A stretch of DNA of 64,000 bases, taken from assembly GCF_025264645.1 (NCBI RefSeq), contig NZ_CP073696.1:1240001-1304000 (forward strand). Direction: 5' to 3'. Below the pieces are notes generated by a model. It saw nothing but the letters and a program-made list of their open reading frames with translations, was not told the DNA's origin and searched no databases. Position numbers and translations under genes: made by a program. Origin of the DNA: Edaphobacter lichenicola. Its GTDB lineage: Bacteria > Acidobacteriota > Terriglobia > Terriglobales > Acidobacteriaceae. Of this stretch, positions 34,585 through 44,291 are shown piece after piece. The stretch's first letter is position 1; each line of letters opens with the position of its first letter.

Positions 34585-36600
34585 ATGGCACGACGCACGA
34601 AACCGCGAGTAGAGAAATTGCGCAAACTTCCTTTATATCTTTCGACCCTCGCTCTTCTCGGCACAATAGGCCTCACCTCCGTCCCGGCCTTCGCGTCAAA
34701 ACCCGACAGCGTTCCAGATTGGGTTCGCACCGCCGCGCAGCAAAAAACTCCGGACTACCCTCCCGAAACCAACGCAGTCGTTCTTCTCGAAGACACCACC
34801 TACACGGTTTCTCCAGACGGCAACGCGGTTGAGCACTATCGACGCGTCGTCAAAATCCTCCGTCCTCAGGGCAGGGAAGAAGGCATCGTCGCTGTCCCAT
34901 TTGATAAAGACGCCAAGATCCTCTCCATGCATGTCTGGAGTATCGGGCCCGACGGACACGAGTACGCCGTCAAGGACAACGAGATGGTCGAATACGGCTA
35001 TCCCGGGCAAGGCAACTTTTTCATGGATCTCAAGGTCAGAGCGGCCAACGCTCCAGGTCGCGACCCCGGCGGCATTGTTGCCTACGAGTACGAGCAGCGC
35101 AGCCATCCCTACCTAACCGAAAAGACCTGGTTCTTCCAGAGTGACATCCCGCACCTCACTCAAAGCTTCACCCTCGAACTTCCCCCCGGCTTCACCTACG
35201 GCACGGTATGGGCTCACAGCAAAGAGACCCATGCCATCGACCTCGAGCATCAACGATGGCGCTGGGAAATAAAAGATACCCCGCCCATTGACCTCGACCG
35301 CGTCGCATTAAGCCCCGCGGCATTCTCGCTTGAGGGTCGAATGACCGTACACTACGCAGGCCCCACCATTCCTGCGCCCACCGAAGGTAGCTGGCAGAGC
35401 ATAGGCGAGTGGTATCAGACAATCTCCAAAGACCGCCTCGTCGCTACTCCTGAGATAGCCGCAAAAGCCAAAGAGTTAGTCGGCGACAAGACCGATTTCT
35501 ACGACAAGACTGAAGCCATCGCAGAGTTCGTCCAGAGGCAGGTTCGCTACTTCGTCATCGAAATGGGCATCGGCGGCTATCAGCCTCACTATGCCGGTGA
35601 TATCTTTCACAATCGTTACGGCGACTGTAAGGACAAGGCGACCCTCCTGACGGCCATGCTCTCTACCGTCGGGGTACATGGCGCTCTCGTCATGGTGGAC
35701 CACCGTCGCGGCGTCATTGATCCCGATGCTCCGTCCATCGTCGGCGACCACATGATCGCCGCCATCGAAATACCCAAGGGTTACAGTTCACCCAAACTCC
35801 GCAGCGTCGTTACCTCCAAGACTGGTCGCCAATACCTCATCTTCGACCCCACCTGGGATAAAACCGCCTTTGGCCAGCTTGAGCATAACCTTCAGGGTGG
35901 CTACGGAGTCCTGATGGAAGGCGCCGAAAGCCAGCTCATCAAGTTTCCTGTGCTCTCTCCCGATCTCAACACCATTCGCCGCACCGCCAGCTTTCAACTG
36001 CAACCCGACGGCGTACTCAAAGGCACTGTCACCGAGAAACGCTTCGGCGACCTCTCCGAAAACCGACGCAGTCTCTACACCTCTGGCGACTTGAAAGAAC
36101 AGACGCAGTACCTCGACCGCGTCCTCGGACAGGACTTCACCACCTTCACCGTCTCCGACTTCAAGGTGCAAAACGCAGAATCGCTGAATAAGGACCTGAC
36201 CACCTCCTACACCGTCACAGCAGAACGTTTCGGCAGGCCCATGGGGCCTCTGATGATGATTCGCCCCAGAGTACTTGGCAGCGAACACCTCGAAGCCGAC
36301 TATAGAAAGCGTCACGCCGTGCCGATCAATCTCGACGAAACCATGCAGGAGAGCGACGACTTCGCCATCGAGCTGCCCTCGGGCTACGCAGTCGACGAAA
36401 TTCCCGATCCGGTTAAGCTCGACCTTGGCTTTGCCTCCTACGAAAGTTCCAGCAGCGTCAAAGAAAACATCCTCCACTACACCCGCACCTACACCGTTCG
36501 CGAGGTCACACTTCCCTCCGACCGATACGACGATGTCCAGAAGCTCGCCGGTGTTATCGCCGCCGATGAGCAAAACAACGCCGTCCTGAAGAAAAAATAA
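34585..36600 (+). CDS. DUF3857/transglutaminase-like secreted protein (intact catalytic cysteine)
   Basis: 671 residues from the ATG at 34585; a TTG 39 bases upstream is the other option. A signal peptide (about 15-37, VPAFA) leads into a DUF3857 domain (about 60-220) and then a transglutaminase-like core. The core holds the Cys in NRYGDCKDKATLLTAML, His in VGDHMIAAIEI and Asp in YLIFDPTWD, the full Cys-His-Asp triad. A C-terminal beta domain ends near 660. The fold hydrolyses or links amide bonds, and the role is unknown. It is 138 bases after bcsAB and 81 bases before a paralogue. Confidence 0.8.
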   Translation: MARRTKPRVEKLRKLPLYLSTLALLGTIGLTSVPAFASKPDSVPDWVRTAAQQKTPDYPPETNAVVLLEDTTYTVSPDGNAVEHYRRVVKILRPQGREEGIVAVPFDKDAKILSMHVWSIGPDGHEYAVKDNEMVEYGYPGQGNFFMDLKVRAANAPGRDPGGIVAYEYEQRSHPYLTEKTWFFQSDIPHLTQSFTLELPPGFTYGTVWAHSKETHAIDLEHQRWRWEIKDTPPIDLDRVALSPAAFSLEGRMTVHYAGPTIPAPTEGSWQSIGEWYQTISKDRLVATPEIAAKAKELVGDKTDFYDKTEAIAEFVQRQVRYFVIEMGIGGYQPHYAGDIFHNRYGDCKDKATLLTAMLSTVGVHGALVMVDHRRGVIDPDAPSIVGDHMIAAIEIPKGYSSPKLRSVVTSKTGRQYLIFDPTWDKTAFGQLEHNLQGGYGVLMEGAESQLIKFPVLSPDLNTIRRTASFQLQPDGVLKGTVTEKRFGDLSENRRSLYTSGDLKEQTQYLDRVLGQDFTTFTVSDFKVQNAESLNKDLTTSYTVTAERFGRPMGPLMMIRPRVLGSEHLEADYRKRHAVPINLDETMQESDDFAIELPSGYAVDEIPDPVKLDLGFASYESSSSVKENILHYTRTYTVREVTLPSDRYDDVQKLAGVIAADEQNNAVLKKK

Positions 36601-36681
36601 AACCACGATAAACAATGCTTCAAAATCCACCGGTCTGCGGGCAAATTATTCACGAAAGTAAAACACCAAGGACGACCTTCA

Positions 36682-38724
36682 ATGATTCACATTTCAAGCC
36701 GCCGCTCTCTTTGCCTCTCTCTTTTCTCTACCTTATTTCTCGCTGCGTCCCCCATCGCCCGCGCGCAGTGGACCGTTCCCACCCCCGAAGAGCTATCCAT
36801 GACCTCGCAGCCCGAGGTGCCCGGCGCTGCAGCCGTCTATCTCTTTCGCGAAGAGACCACCGAAGACAAGCTACACATGTTCAGTATCTATGTGCGGCTC
36901 AAAGTTCTCACAGAACGCGGCAAGGACTACGCCAACGTCGAGCTTAATTACGAAAAAAACAGCGAAGGAGCTGCCACTCAGATCGACAGCATTCAGGGCA
37001 GAACCATCCATCCGGATGGAACCATCATCCCCTTCACCGGCAAGCCATACGACAAGTTGGTCGAAAAGACGCAGGGTATCAAGGTCATGGCTAAAGTCTT
37101 CACCCTTCCTGATGTGGAAGTCGGCAGCATTATCGAGTACCGATACAAGTTGCGGCTCAATGATTACTTGTTCATGGCACCCACCTGGTTTATCCAGTCC
37201 GAGCTATACACTCGGAGGTCCCATTACCTGTGGAAGCCAACCGACGAACAGCTGGTTACCAATGACGATCGCGGTCAACTCACCGACATGATCTTCTGGA
37301 CCCCGATTCTGCCTCCAGGTACACAACTGATCCATAATCAGCTCGCCTCCCAGCACATGGGACACGAAGGGCAACTCATCTTCGAGGTCAATGCCCATGA
37401 CGTTCCTCCTGCCCCACAAGAGGAGTTCATGCCGCCCCTGGCAAGCTTCACCTACCGCGTCCTCTTTTATTACTCCCCCTATCGCAGCGGCGAAGAGTTC
37501 TGGAAGAGTGAAGGAAAACACTGGGCAAAGTTACGCGATAAGTTCATTGGACCCGGCCCGGCCGTCACCGCGGCGGTACGCGATCTCACCATACCGACTG
37601 ATAGCCAGGACCAGAAGCTACGGAAGATATACGCTGCGGTCATGAAGCTCGAAAACACCAACTTCACCCGCGAACACTCCAGCGAAGAAGAGAAATCTGA
37701 GGGCTTCAAAGAGATCCGCACGACCGACGATATCTGGACGCGCAAGCGTGGCAGCGACGAGCAGCTTACACAACTCTTTGTCGCGATGGCCCGCGCCGCA
37801 GGGATGAAGGCCTATCTCGCTGCAATCACCAGTCGCGACCGCAGCCTGTTTCTCGCGGCCTATCTCAACCTCGCGCAGCTCGACGACGACATCGCTATCG
37901 TCGAAGTAGACGGCAAAGAGCAGTACTTCGACCCCGGCACCCGATACTGTCCCTACCAGCACCTGGCCTGGAAGCACACTCAAAGCGCCGGCATACGCCA
38001 GACAGCATCTGGCTCAGACATCGTTCACACTCCCGGAGAGGTTTACACCTATTCGCGCACGCAGCGAGTTGCCAATCTCAGCATGGACAGGGAGGGAGCT
38101 GTCACCGGAACTGTCAAAATGACTTACATGGGCTCACCAGGTCTCTACTGGCGACAGCGGGCGCTCACCGGCGACGCCGCCAGCCTCGATCGTGAACTGA
38201 GCACGAACGTCGAAAATCTCCTGCCCAATGGCATGGAGGTCAAGGTCAGCTCAATTGAGAAGCTCGAAGACTACGATCAACCACTCGTGGTAAAGCTCGA
38301 CGTCAAAGGCCAACTCGGGTCCTCCACCGGCAAGCGGCTACTGATTCCGAGCGACATCTTCGAAGCCAATGAGAAGCCTGCATTTCCACATGAAAAACGT
38401 GACGTGCCAGTCTTTTTCAGCTTCGCCCACATGACGCAGGATGCTGTTCGCATCACCTTTCCGCCCACACTCGCCGTTGAATCACTTCCAACGTCCAACA
38501 CGACCACCTTTCAGAAGTTCGCCGTCTACGGCATGAACCTGGAATCCACTCCGACCACAGTCACCACGCGTCGCGACTATGTACTCGGTGAAATCTACTA
38601 CAAAACCGAAGAGTATCCGGAGTTGCGCAGCTTCTACTCAAAGATGGAAACCAAAGATCAGGAGAGCATCATCCTTACCTCATCTCCCTCCGCCGCCACC
38701 CCGATCAAGCCGGCAGGGAATTGA
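36682..38724 (+). CDS. DUF3857 protein with degenerate transglutaminase core
   Basis: 680 residues, signal peptide 1-28 (IARAQ). It is a paralogue of the upstream gene: the same DUF3857 N-terminal half (KVLTERGKDYANVEL, GSIIEYRY), then a transglutaminase-like middle. At the position of the neighbour's GDCKDKATL this protein reads GSDEQLTQL, so the catalytic Cys is gone. The Asp side (QYFDPGTRYCPY) is kept. It is probably not a transglutaminase and may bind the same partner. It is likely co-transcribed with the first copy. Function unknown. Confidence 0.8.
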   Translation: MIHISSRRSLCLSLFSTLFLAASPIARAQWTVPTPEELSMTSQPEVPGAAAVYLFREETTEDKLHMFSIYVRLKVLTERGKDYANVELNYEKNSEGAATQIDSIQGRTIHPDGTIIPFTGKPYDKLVEKTQGIKVMAKVFTLPDVEVGSIIEYRYKLRLNDYLFMAPTWFIQSELYTRRSHYLWKPTDEQLVTNDDRGQLTDMIFWTPILPPGTQLIHNQLASQHMGHEGQLIFEVNAHDVPPAPQEEFMPPLASFTYRVLFYYSPYRSGEEFWKSEGKHWAKLRDKFIGPGPAVTAAVRDLTIPTDSQDQKLRKIYAAVMKLENTNFTREHSSEEEKSEGFKEIRTTDDIWTRKRGSDEQLTQLFVAMARAAGMKAYLAAITSRDRSLFLAAYLNLAQLDDDIAIVEVDGKEQYFDPGTRYCPYQHLAWKHTQSAGIRQTASGSDIVHTPGEVYTYSRTQRVANLSMDREGAVTGTVKMTYMGSPGLYWRQRALTGDAASLDRELSTNVENLLPNGMEVKVSSIEKLEDYDQPLVVKLDVKGQLGSSTGKRLLIPSDIFEANEKPAFPHEKRDVPVFFSFAHMTQDAVRITFPPTLAVESLPTSNTTTFQKFAVYGMNLESTPTTVTTRRDYVLGEIYYKTEEYPELRSFYSKMETKDQESIILTSSPSAATPIKPAGN

Positions 38725-38764
38725 TCTCTGCCTGCCTTGGTTGACGTTGGTTTCACGTTGAGAA

Positions 38765-40366
38765 TCAGGGCAGGCGACAGACCTGTACAGCCTCGTTCAT
38801 ATACTCGCAAGCAAATCCCGTTGCTGCATTCCGCGTCAGCACGACCCACGTCACCCCCAAAGGCCGCAACGCCGCAGATCGCTTGGAGTCCGATTCGCTA
38901 CTCAGCCCCGTCTGCGCGGCCTGTCCCTCTGACCACGCTCCTGTCAGCCCCGGTTTATTCGCCACCACCCCACCGTCCTTCGAGTAATCCGGTAGCACGC
39001 TCCGCTCAGCAATCGCCCGGAAGCCCTGCGCATCCTCCCCAGGCTTCGTGATGTACTCCGCATCCAGCGCGAACATAGCGTTCTTCGGCGTGTTTCGACT
39101 AATCCAGACGAACGCCTGCTCCCACGCATTTCCCTTACTGCCACTAGACTTCCATACCAATGCGCCCGGCAGTTCAAGGTGCCGCGAAGCAGGAAATGTC
39201 GTTCTTTCAGCGCAGATCATCACCCCCGCCAGCAGCGAAAACGCTGTCAGCCATCGCCCGGTTTTTCGTTGCAGCACACGCTCCGCCAGCCAGGCTCCCA
39301 GCGTCAGAATCATCACCACATACACCAGCTGAAAAGTTCGCAACGGTTGCAATCTGGCAACAAGATGAGTAGCCGAGCCAGTCCTTGCGAACAGTATCGC
39401 CACAATCACAGCCACGATACCCGCCATCATCGCCATCCGTGCCAGGCCAACCCGTGCCGCATCGCCATCTCTACGCCGCCCTAGTGCAACCACCGAAAGA
39501 ATCGCGAGCGGTGCCGCCAGCCCAACCAACTCGTACCAGCGCCACTCGCTCAAAAACCAGTACGTCCGTGTCAGCGCCACCCGCAGATACTCCGTGCTCT
39601 CTGCCGGAGCCGCCAACTGTAGTCCCGCAGCGATCGCCACAGCACTCATACCAAGACCCACCGTCCCCCATATCCGCACCACGCGACGCGCAGACAGCAG
39701 CACCCCGAGCAGCAGCACCGATCCCATCGCATACCCACCCATCAAAGGATGCATCGCGGCCGCCACCGCAACAGCCGCGCCACACAGAGCCAAACCGTAC
39801 CATCGCTGTTCGTCGATCCAAAACCGCGGCAACAAAAACTCCAGCGCCCCAACCAGTGCAAGCAGCCCACAAGGAGTCGAGACGCTACGCGCAGTCACAT
39901 ACGGATCCATCAGCATCAACGACGTCCCTGCAATTGGCAGCGTCAGCCAAACCGTCAGCAACGCAACCGCTCCAAATCTTGCTTCGCGAGACGCATAGCA
40001 TCGCGCCGCCAGCAGCCATCCCGCAAACAACGTCATCCAGAAGGTCGCCAGGTACATCAGCAGCAGTACCATCTCGACCCCGAAATGTGACTCACGCACC
40101 AATCCAGCCACAACTCGCGCAAACAGCGAGTACTGCAGGTGCCCGACCACAAACCCGGTGTCATAGGGATACAACCCCGGATCAAGTAGTCGCTTGACCT
40201 CTGGCATATAAAGACCGCCGTCTTCGGCATACGGGTGGTATCCGTGGATCAACAGCGCAAAGAACGTCAGCACCGTCACCAGCGCAGCCGCGAAGCTCCG
40301 CTCACGCCGGTACTCCTCCCGTTCAAGCCCTTCCGCAGAGATGGGTGACGCTAACGATGTAGCCAA
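38765..40366 (-). CDS. Multi-pass membrane protein, GT-C-like topology
   Basis: 533 residues, about ten to eleven membrane helices in the first 400 residues, then a soluble C-terminal domain of about 110 (GNAWEQAFVWISRNTPKNAMF onward). The first outside loop has HPYAEDGGLYMPEVKRLL, an acidic loop after helix 1 as in GT-C enzymes that use lipid-linked sugars, but no family can be named. The start is TTG at 40366 with AGAGG close upstream. It is convergent with the DUF3857 pair, divergent from the next gene. A GT-C glycosyltransferase is the best guess, at low confidence. Confidence 0.65.
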   Translation of the reverse strand: MATSLASPISAEGLEREEYRRERSFAAALVTVLTFFALLIHGYHPYAEDGGLYMPEVKRLLDPGLYPYDTGFVVGHLQYSLFARVVAGLVRESHFGVEMVLLLMYLATFWMTLFAGWLLAARCYASREARFGAVALLTVWLTLPIAGTSLMLMDPYVTARSVSTPCGLLALVGALEFLLPRFWIDEQRWYGLALCGAAVAVAAAMHPLMGGYAMGSVLLLGVLLSARRVVRIWGTVGLGMSAVAIAAGLQLAAPAESTEYLRVALTRTYWFLSEWRWYELVGLAAPLAILSVVALGRRRDGDAARVGLARMAMMAGIVAVIVAILFARTGSATHLVARLQPLRTFQLVYVVMILTLGAWLAERVLQRKTGRWLTAFSLLAGVMICAERTTFPASRHLELPGALVWKSSGSKGNAWEQAFVWISRNTPKNAMFALDAEYITKPGEDAQGFRAIAERSVLPDYSKDGGVVANKPGLTGAWSEGQAAQTGLSSESDSKRSAALRPLGVTWVVLTRNAATGFACEYMNEAVQVCRLP

Positions 40367-40679
40367 ATACCTCTTACTCCCGCCGCAATGTGATTGTCAC
40401 AATCTGCTTCACTTACTGAAAACACATCCATTCGTCCTCTATGCTGTCTCGCGTCATCCCGACACCAGATTTTAGTTGACTCCTATCTCTACCGGTACAT
40501 GAACCGCTCGCCGCATAAGGAACTCTTACAACGTTAGACGGTAAATCACATCATCCGCCTACTTACCGTCCAATAGCCAAAGAAAAACCTCAGCTTGATA
40601 AGAATCCACTCATTATTCCGAACGACAGAGTGGCCCTCCCCTTGCTCTTTAGCGGTGCTGTCGTCAAAAGGGACAACGC
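40367..40679. other. Divergent intergenic region with two inverted repeats
   Basis: No gene is seen. GATTGTCACAATC (40392-40404) is a perfect palindrome 26 bases before the membrane-protein start. GACGGTAA (40537-40544) and TTACCGTC (40563-40570) form an 8-base inverted repeat with an 18-base spacer. Either could be a regulator site for the divergent genes. Confidence 0.4.
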
Positions 40680-40928
40680 ATGCACATTCACGGCAATTTG
40701 AACAACCAGATCATGTCGCTCGGTGCGACGCAAGCCAGTCAGCAAGCCATGGCAACTCGAAGGGCGGCGGCCGAGGTGCGCCGTCAGTTGACTGGCTTCT
40801 CTTCAGACGAAGACGGTGACCTCGTCACCCGCGTTGATGCCCGCCAGGAGGCCGACCCCGACCGCAAAAAAGGGCCACAGCCCGACGACGAAGAGTTCCG
40901 AAGCATCTACGTCTCCGTCTCTGCCTGA
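40680..40928 (+). CDS. Small hypothetical protein, 82 residues
   Basis: 82 residues, ATG with AAGGGA six bases upstream. Hydrophilic, no signal peptide or membrane helix. The first half is helical and basic (ATQASQQAMATRRAAAEVRRQL), and the second is acidic and probably disordered (DARQEADPDRKKGPQPDDEEF). Codon use follows its neighbours, which supports a real gene. No family recognised. It precedes the AglD-like gene by about 150 bases in the same direction. Confidence 0.55.
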   Translation: MHIHGNLNNQIMSLGATQASQQAMATRRAAAEVRRQLTGFSSDEDGDLVTRVDARQEADPDRKKGPQPDDEEFRSIYVSVSA

Positions 40929-41074
40929 CGAACGCCGCTCTTGCCGTGAATGCTGGCCCTTTAGAAAATCGAGAAGACCAGAAGATACAATCAAACCTGT
41001 ATGCTTCTGCGTCTCTCCAGCCAATATCTCTCCTGCAGTACGGCCCATCGTCTCGGGTCGCGCCGAGAACCAGC

Positions 41075-42103
41075 ATGAGCGCCACACCGACGACCTCGAA
41101 CGGTCGCAATATGCTCAAGACGGTTCCCGGCGTCTTCATCAGCATCTTCTTCCTCTGGTACACCTTCCGCGGAATCTCCTTCAGCCAGATTCTCGCCCTC
41201 CGCATCACCCATCCCGCGTGGATCCTCGGCATCCTCGGCTTCACCGTCGCCGGCTACACCCTGCGCTGTCTCCGCTGGACCCAGATGATGCCGCGCGGAC
41301 GGCAATCCATCCGCACCCACTTCCTTGTCTGCGCCCGAGTGCTCATGACCTCGCTCGCCGCCAACAACATCCTGCCCCTCCGCATCGGCGACATCATGCG
41401 CATCTTCACCTACGCGGACGACCTCGGCACGTCGCCCTCCATTATCCTCAGCACCGTCATCCTCGAAAAGCTCCTCGACATCTTCATCCTCGTCCTGATG
41501 TTTGTCTCCACTGTGGGCACCATCGCCACCCCACGTCTGCGCCTCATCGCCAATATCTCACTCGCCATCTCGGCAATCGGCCTGCTGACGCTTCTGGTCG
41601 CCGCCCGCATTCTCCAACCGCCTATCCAGCGCCTCTTCACCCGCCTGCCGGCAAACCCCAAACTCGAAAAGATCGAACACTGGATTACCCTCGCGCTCGA
41701 CGCCACCGGTCGCCTCGGCGTCACCGGCTCCTTGCTGCTCCTGCTCCAGACAGTTGTCATCTGGGCCTGCGAGGGCATGATCTTCCTCTCCGCCATCCGT
41801 CTCCTCGGCTTGCCCGTCGACCGCATCGCCGCCTGGTTGGCGGTCTCTTTTGCAAACCTCTCCTACCTCATCCCCAGTTCACCCGGTGCCATCGGCCCAT
41901 TCGAGCTTACGGTCAAGACCTCTCTGGTCAACCACGGCGCGTCCATATCGCAAGCAGCGGTCTTCGGTCTTGCCATCCACGCATGGATGCTCATCTCCGT
42001 GACTGGCGCAGGCGGAATCATCTTCCTTATCCATCGTTTCCATATCCAAAACCACAAGCCCTTGCTCGAAGAGATCGAACAGCTCCCAGTAGAACTGCCA
42101 TAG
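41075..42103 (+). CDS. UPF0104 / LPG-synthase-TM family membrane protein (AglD-like)
   Basis: 342 residues from the ATG at 41075; an in-frame GTG at 40946 adds a poor 43-residue leader. About seven or eight membrane helices carry family blocks: ILGFTVAGYTLRCLRWTQMM, NNILPLRIGDIMRIF, ILEKLLDIFILV, and SYLIPSSPGAIGPFEL near the end. Relatives include the membrane half of MprF, which flips lysyl-phosphatidylglycerol, and AglD, used in polyprenol-linked glycan work. It probably moves a lipid or prenyl-linked sugar across the inner membrane. It is followed by a structured repeat and argS. Confidence 0.8.
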   Translation: MSATPTTSNGRNMLKTVPGVFISIFFLWYTFRGISFSQILALRITHPAWILGILGFTVAGYTLRCLRWTQMMPRGRQSIRTHFLVCARVLMTSLAANNILPLRIGDIMRIFTYADDLGTSPSIILSTVILEKLLDIFILVLMFVSTVGTIATPRLRLIANISLAISAIGLLTLLVAARILQPPIQRLFTRLPANPKLEKIEHWITLALDATGRLGVTGSLLLLLQTVVIWACEGMIFLSAIRLLGLPVDRIAAWLAVSFANLSYLIPSSPGAIGPFELTVKTSLVNHGASISQAAVFGLAIHAWMLISVTGAGGIIFLIHRFHIQNHKPLLEEIEQLPVELP

Positions 42104-42132
42104 CAACATAATCTAACTAACTAAACCAAGAT

Positions 42133-42185
42133 AAAAAGCCACGGAGTGGCCGCCCCACGCGCAGTCGGCTCGTCCGGCAGGACGC
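42133..42185 (+). repeat. Dispersed two-hairpin repeat, copy 1
   Basis: 53 bases starting 30 bases after the AglD-like stop. Hairpin 1: GCCAC-GGA-GTGGC. Hairpin 2: GTCC-GGCA-GGAC near the right end. A second copy at 53320-53372 matches at about 41 of 53 positions by hand. It lies between a gene end and the argS start. See the finding on compensatory change. Confidence 0.65.
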
Positions 42186-42250
42186 TCTCTCAACCCTCTC
42201 TAGTAGACTGAATTCAGTCCAAAACCCTCCGAACGCGGTGAATCTGAAGC

Positions 42251-44272
42251 ATGTATCGCACAATTCAGCAGTCTCTCCTGGCCCGCATCCAGGCCATCCT
42301 CCTCGCCAAGTACGACGTCACCCTGACGAACCTCGTGGTCGAGCAGCCGCCCAGCATCGCCCTCGGCGAACTCGCCCTCCCGGTCGCCTTTGAACTCGCC
42401 AAGCGTCTCCGCAAAGCCCCTCGCGCCATCGCAACCGAACTCGCAGCCGAACTCACCGCAGCTCTCCCGACACTCGAAGGTGTCACCAGCGTGGAAGTCG
42501 CAGGCGCAGGCTATCTCAACATCCGCCTCAACCGCGCCGCCGCAGTTCGCCGCATCGCCGCCGACCAGCACGCCGACATCGGCGGTCCCGGCTTCCGCCT
42601 CGTCGAGCACACCAGCATCAATCCCAACAAAGCCGCGCACATCGGCCACCTCCGCAACGCCATCCTTGGCGATACCTTCCAGCGCCTCCTCCGCCCTGAC
42701 ACCTTCAAGACAGGCTATGACGTCGGCGTACAAAACTACATCGACAACACCGGCGTCCAGGTCGCCGACGTAGTCGTAGGCCTCGTCTACCTCGAAGGCA
42801 AAACCCTCTCCAGTACCCGCGAACTCCTCACTGAACTCATCGAGACCAATCAGCGCATCGACTACTACTGTTGGGATCTTTACGCCCGCGTCTCGCAGTG
42901 GTACACCGCAGACCCCGACCACCTCGCCGCCCGCAAGCAGATCCGCCTCGACACCCTCCACGCCCTCGAAGTCGGCAACAACGACACGGCCGAGATAGCC
43001 GACCTCATCTCCACCGCCGTCCTGCGCCGTCACCTCCAGACCATGCAGCGCCTCAGCATCGAGTACGACTTCCTCCCCCGCGAGAGCGAGATCCTAAGCC
43101 TCCACTTCTGGGACGCCGCCCGCGAACTCATGCTCCAAAAAGGTGTCCTCTACCTCGAAACCGCCGGCAAAAACAAAGGTTGCTACGTCATGCGCCGAGC
43201 GGGAACCGAAGCGATCATTGCTCAAGAGGGAACCGATCCAAACCTCCCCGACGAAGATGCAAAGGTCATCGTCCGCTCCAACGGTACCGTCACCTACGTC
43301 GGCAAAGACATCGCCTATCACCTCTGGAAGTTCGGCCTCCTCCCCGGCAAAGACTTTGGCTATCAGAAATTCCATGAATATCCGGATCACTGTTGCTGGA
43401 TCTCCACCACCCACGGCGAAACCCCACACCCCACCTTCGGCAAAGCCGACCACATCTACAACGTCATCGACTCACGCCAGAATGACCCACAAAACAACGT
43501 GATCGCCGCCCTCCGTGGCATGGGCTACACCGAAGCCGCCGACAACTACACCCACTTCAGCTACGAGATGGTCGCCCTAACCCCCCGCTGCGCCATCGAC
43601 CTCGGCTACACCATCAGCGACGAAGACCGCACCAAGTCCTACATCGAAGTCAGCGGACGCAAGGGCTTCGGCGTCAAAGCCGACGACCTCCTCGACCAGC
43701 TCATCGCCGCCGCCAAATCCGAAGTAGACACACGCCATCCCGAAATCGAACCCGCCGAACGCCTCACCATCGCGACACAAATCGCCGTCGGCGCCCTTCG
43801 CTACTTCATGCTCCGCTTCACTCGCAACACCGTCATCGCCTTTGACTTCAAAGACGCCCTCAGCTTCGAAGGCGAGACCGGCCCCTACGTCCAGTACGCC
43901 ATCGTCCGCGCCGCCAACATCTTCCGCAAAGCCAACACTACCGAGGCCGAATCCCTCGCCGCCATCGCCACCCTCGACCTGACCAACCTCCTCGACACCG
44001 AAGAGGGAAGCAGCCTCTGGGAGACATGGCTCCTCGCCTCAAAACTAACCCTGTTGATCGAGCAGTGCATCGCCACCGCCGAGCCCGCCTACCTCGCCAA
44101 GTACGCCTTCCAGCTAGCCCAGCAGTTCAACAACTTCTACCATCGCCACCACGTCCTCAACGAAACCGACCCCACCCGCAAAACCCTCCTCCTGGCCACC
44201 GCAGCCATAGCGCAACGCGAGATGACCCGCGCCCTCGGCTACTTAGGCATCGAAGCCCCACCCGTCATGTGA
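42251..44272 (+). CDS. argS: Arginyl-tRNA synthetase
   Basis: 673 residues, class Ia synthetase. An N-terminal Add1 domain (about 1-110) is followed by the HIGH signature in NPNKAAHIGHLRNAILGD and the insertion around YIDNTGVQVADVVVGL, specific to ArgRS. An anticodon-binding DALR domain closes the protein (LAQQFNNFYHRHHVLNET). The size is larger than the usual ~580 because of a stretch around residues 280-420. ATG at 42251. It charges tRNA-Arg. Confidence 0.93.
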   Translation: MYRTIQQSLLARIQAILLAKYDVTLTNLVVEQPPSIALGELALPVAFELAKRLRKAPRAIATELAAELTAALPTLEGVTSVEVAGAGYLNIRLNRAAAVRRIAADQHADIGGPGFRLVEHTSINPNKAAHIGHLRNAILGDTFQRLLRPDTFKTGYDVGVQNYIDNTGVQVADVVVGLVYLEGKTLSSTRELLTELIETNQRIDYYCWDLYARVSQWYTADPDHLAARKQIRLDTLHALEVGNNDTAEIADLISTAVLRRHLQTMQRLSIEYDFLPRESEILSLHFWDAARELMLQKGVLYLETAGKNKGCYVMRRAGTEAIIAQEGTDPNLPDEDAKVIVRSNGTVTYVGKDIAYHLWKFGLLPGKDFGYQKFHEYPDHCCWISTTHGETPHPTFGKADHIYNVIDSRQNDPQNNVIAALRGMGYTEAADNYTHFSYEMVALTPRCAIDLGYTISDEDRTKSYIEVSGRKGFGVKADDLLDQLIAAAKSEVDTRHPEIEPAERLTIATQIAVGALRYFMLRFTRNTVIAFDFKDALSFEGETGPYVQYAIVRAANIFRKANTTEAESLAAIATLDLTNLLDTEEGSSLWETWLLASKLTLLIEQCIATAEPAYLAKYAFQLAQQFNNFYHRHHVLNETDPTRKTLLLATAAIAQREMTRALGYLGIEAPPVM

Positions 44273-44291
44273 CGTCTGTCATAGTCTCAAA

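Noticed and set aside
39385..40197. Large open frame antisense to the membrane-protein gene
   Set aside because: Pro/Ser/Thr/Arg-rich shadow of a GC-biased real gene; no similarity.
40816..42111. 431-codon frame overlapping the AglD-like gene
   Set aside because: His/Arg/Pro-rich composition typical of an out-of-frame shadow; the AglD-like frame has membrane helices and family blocks.
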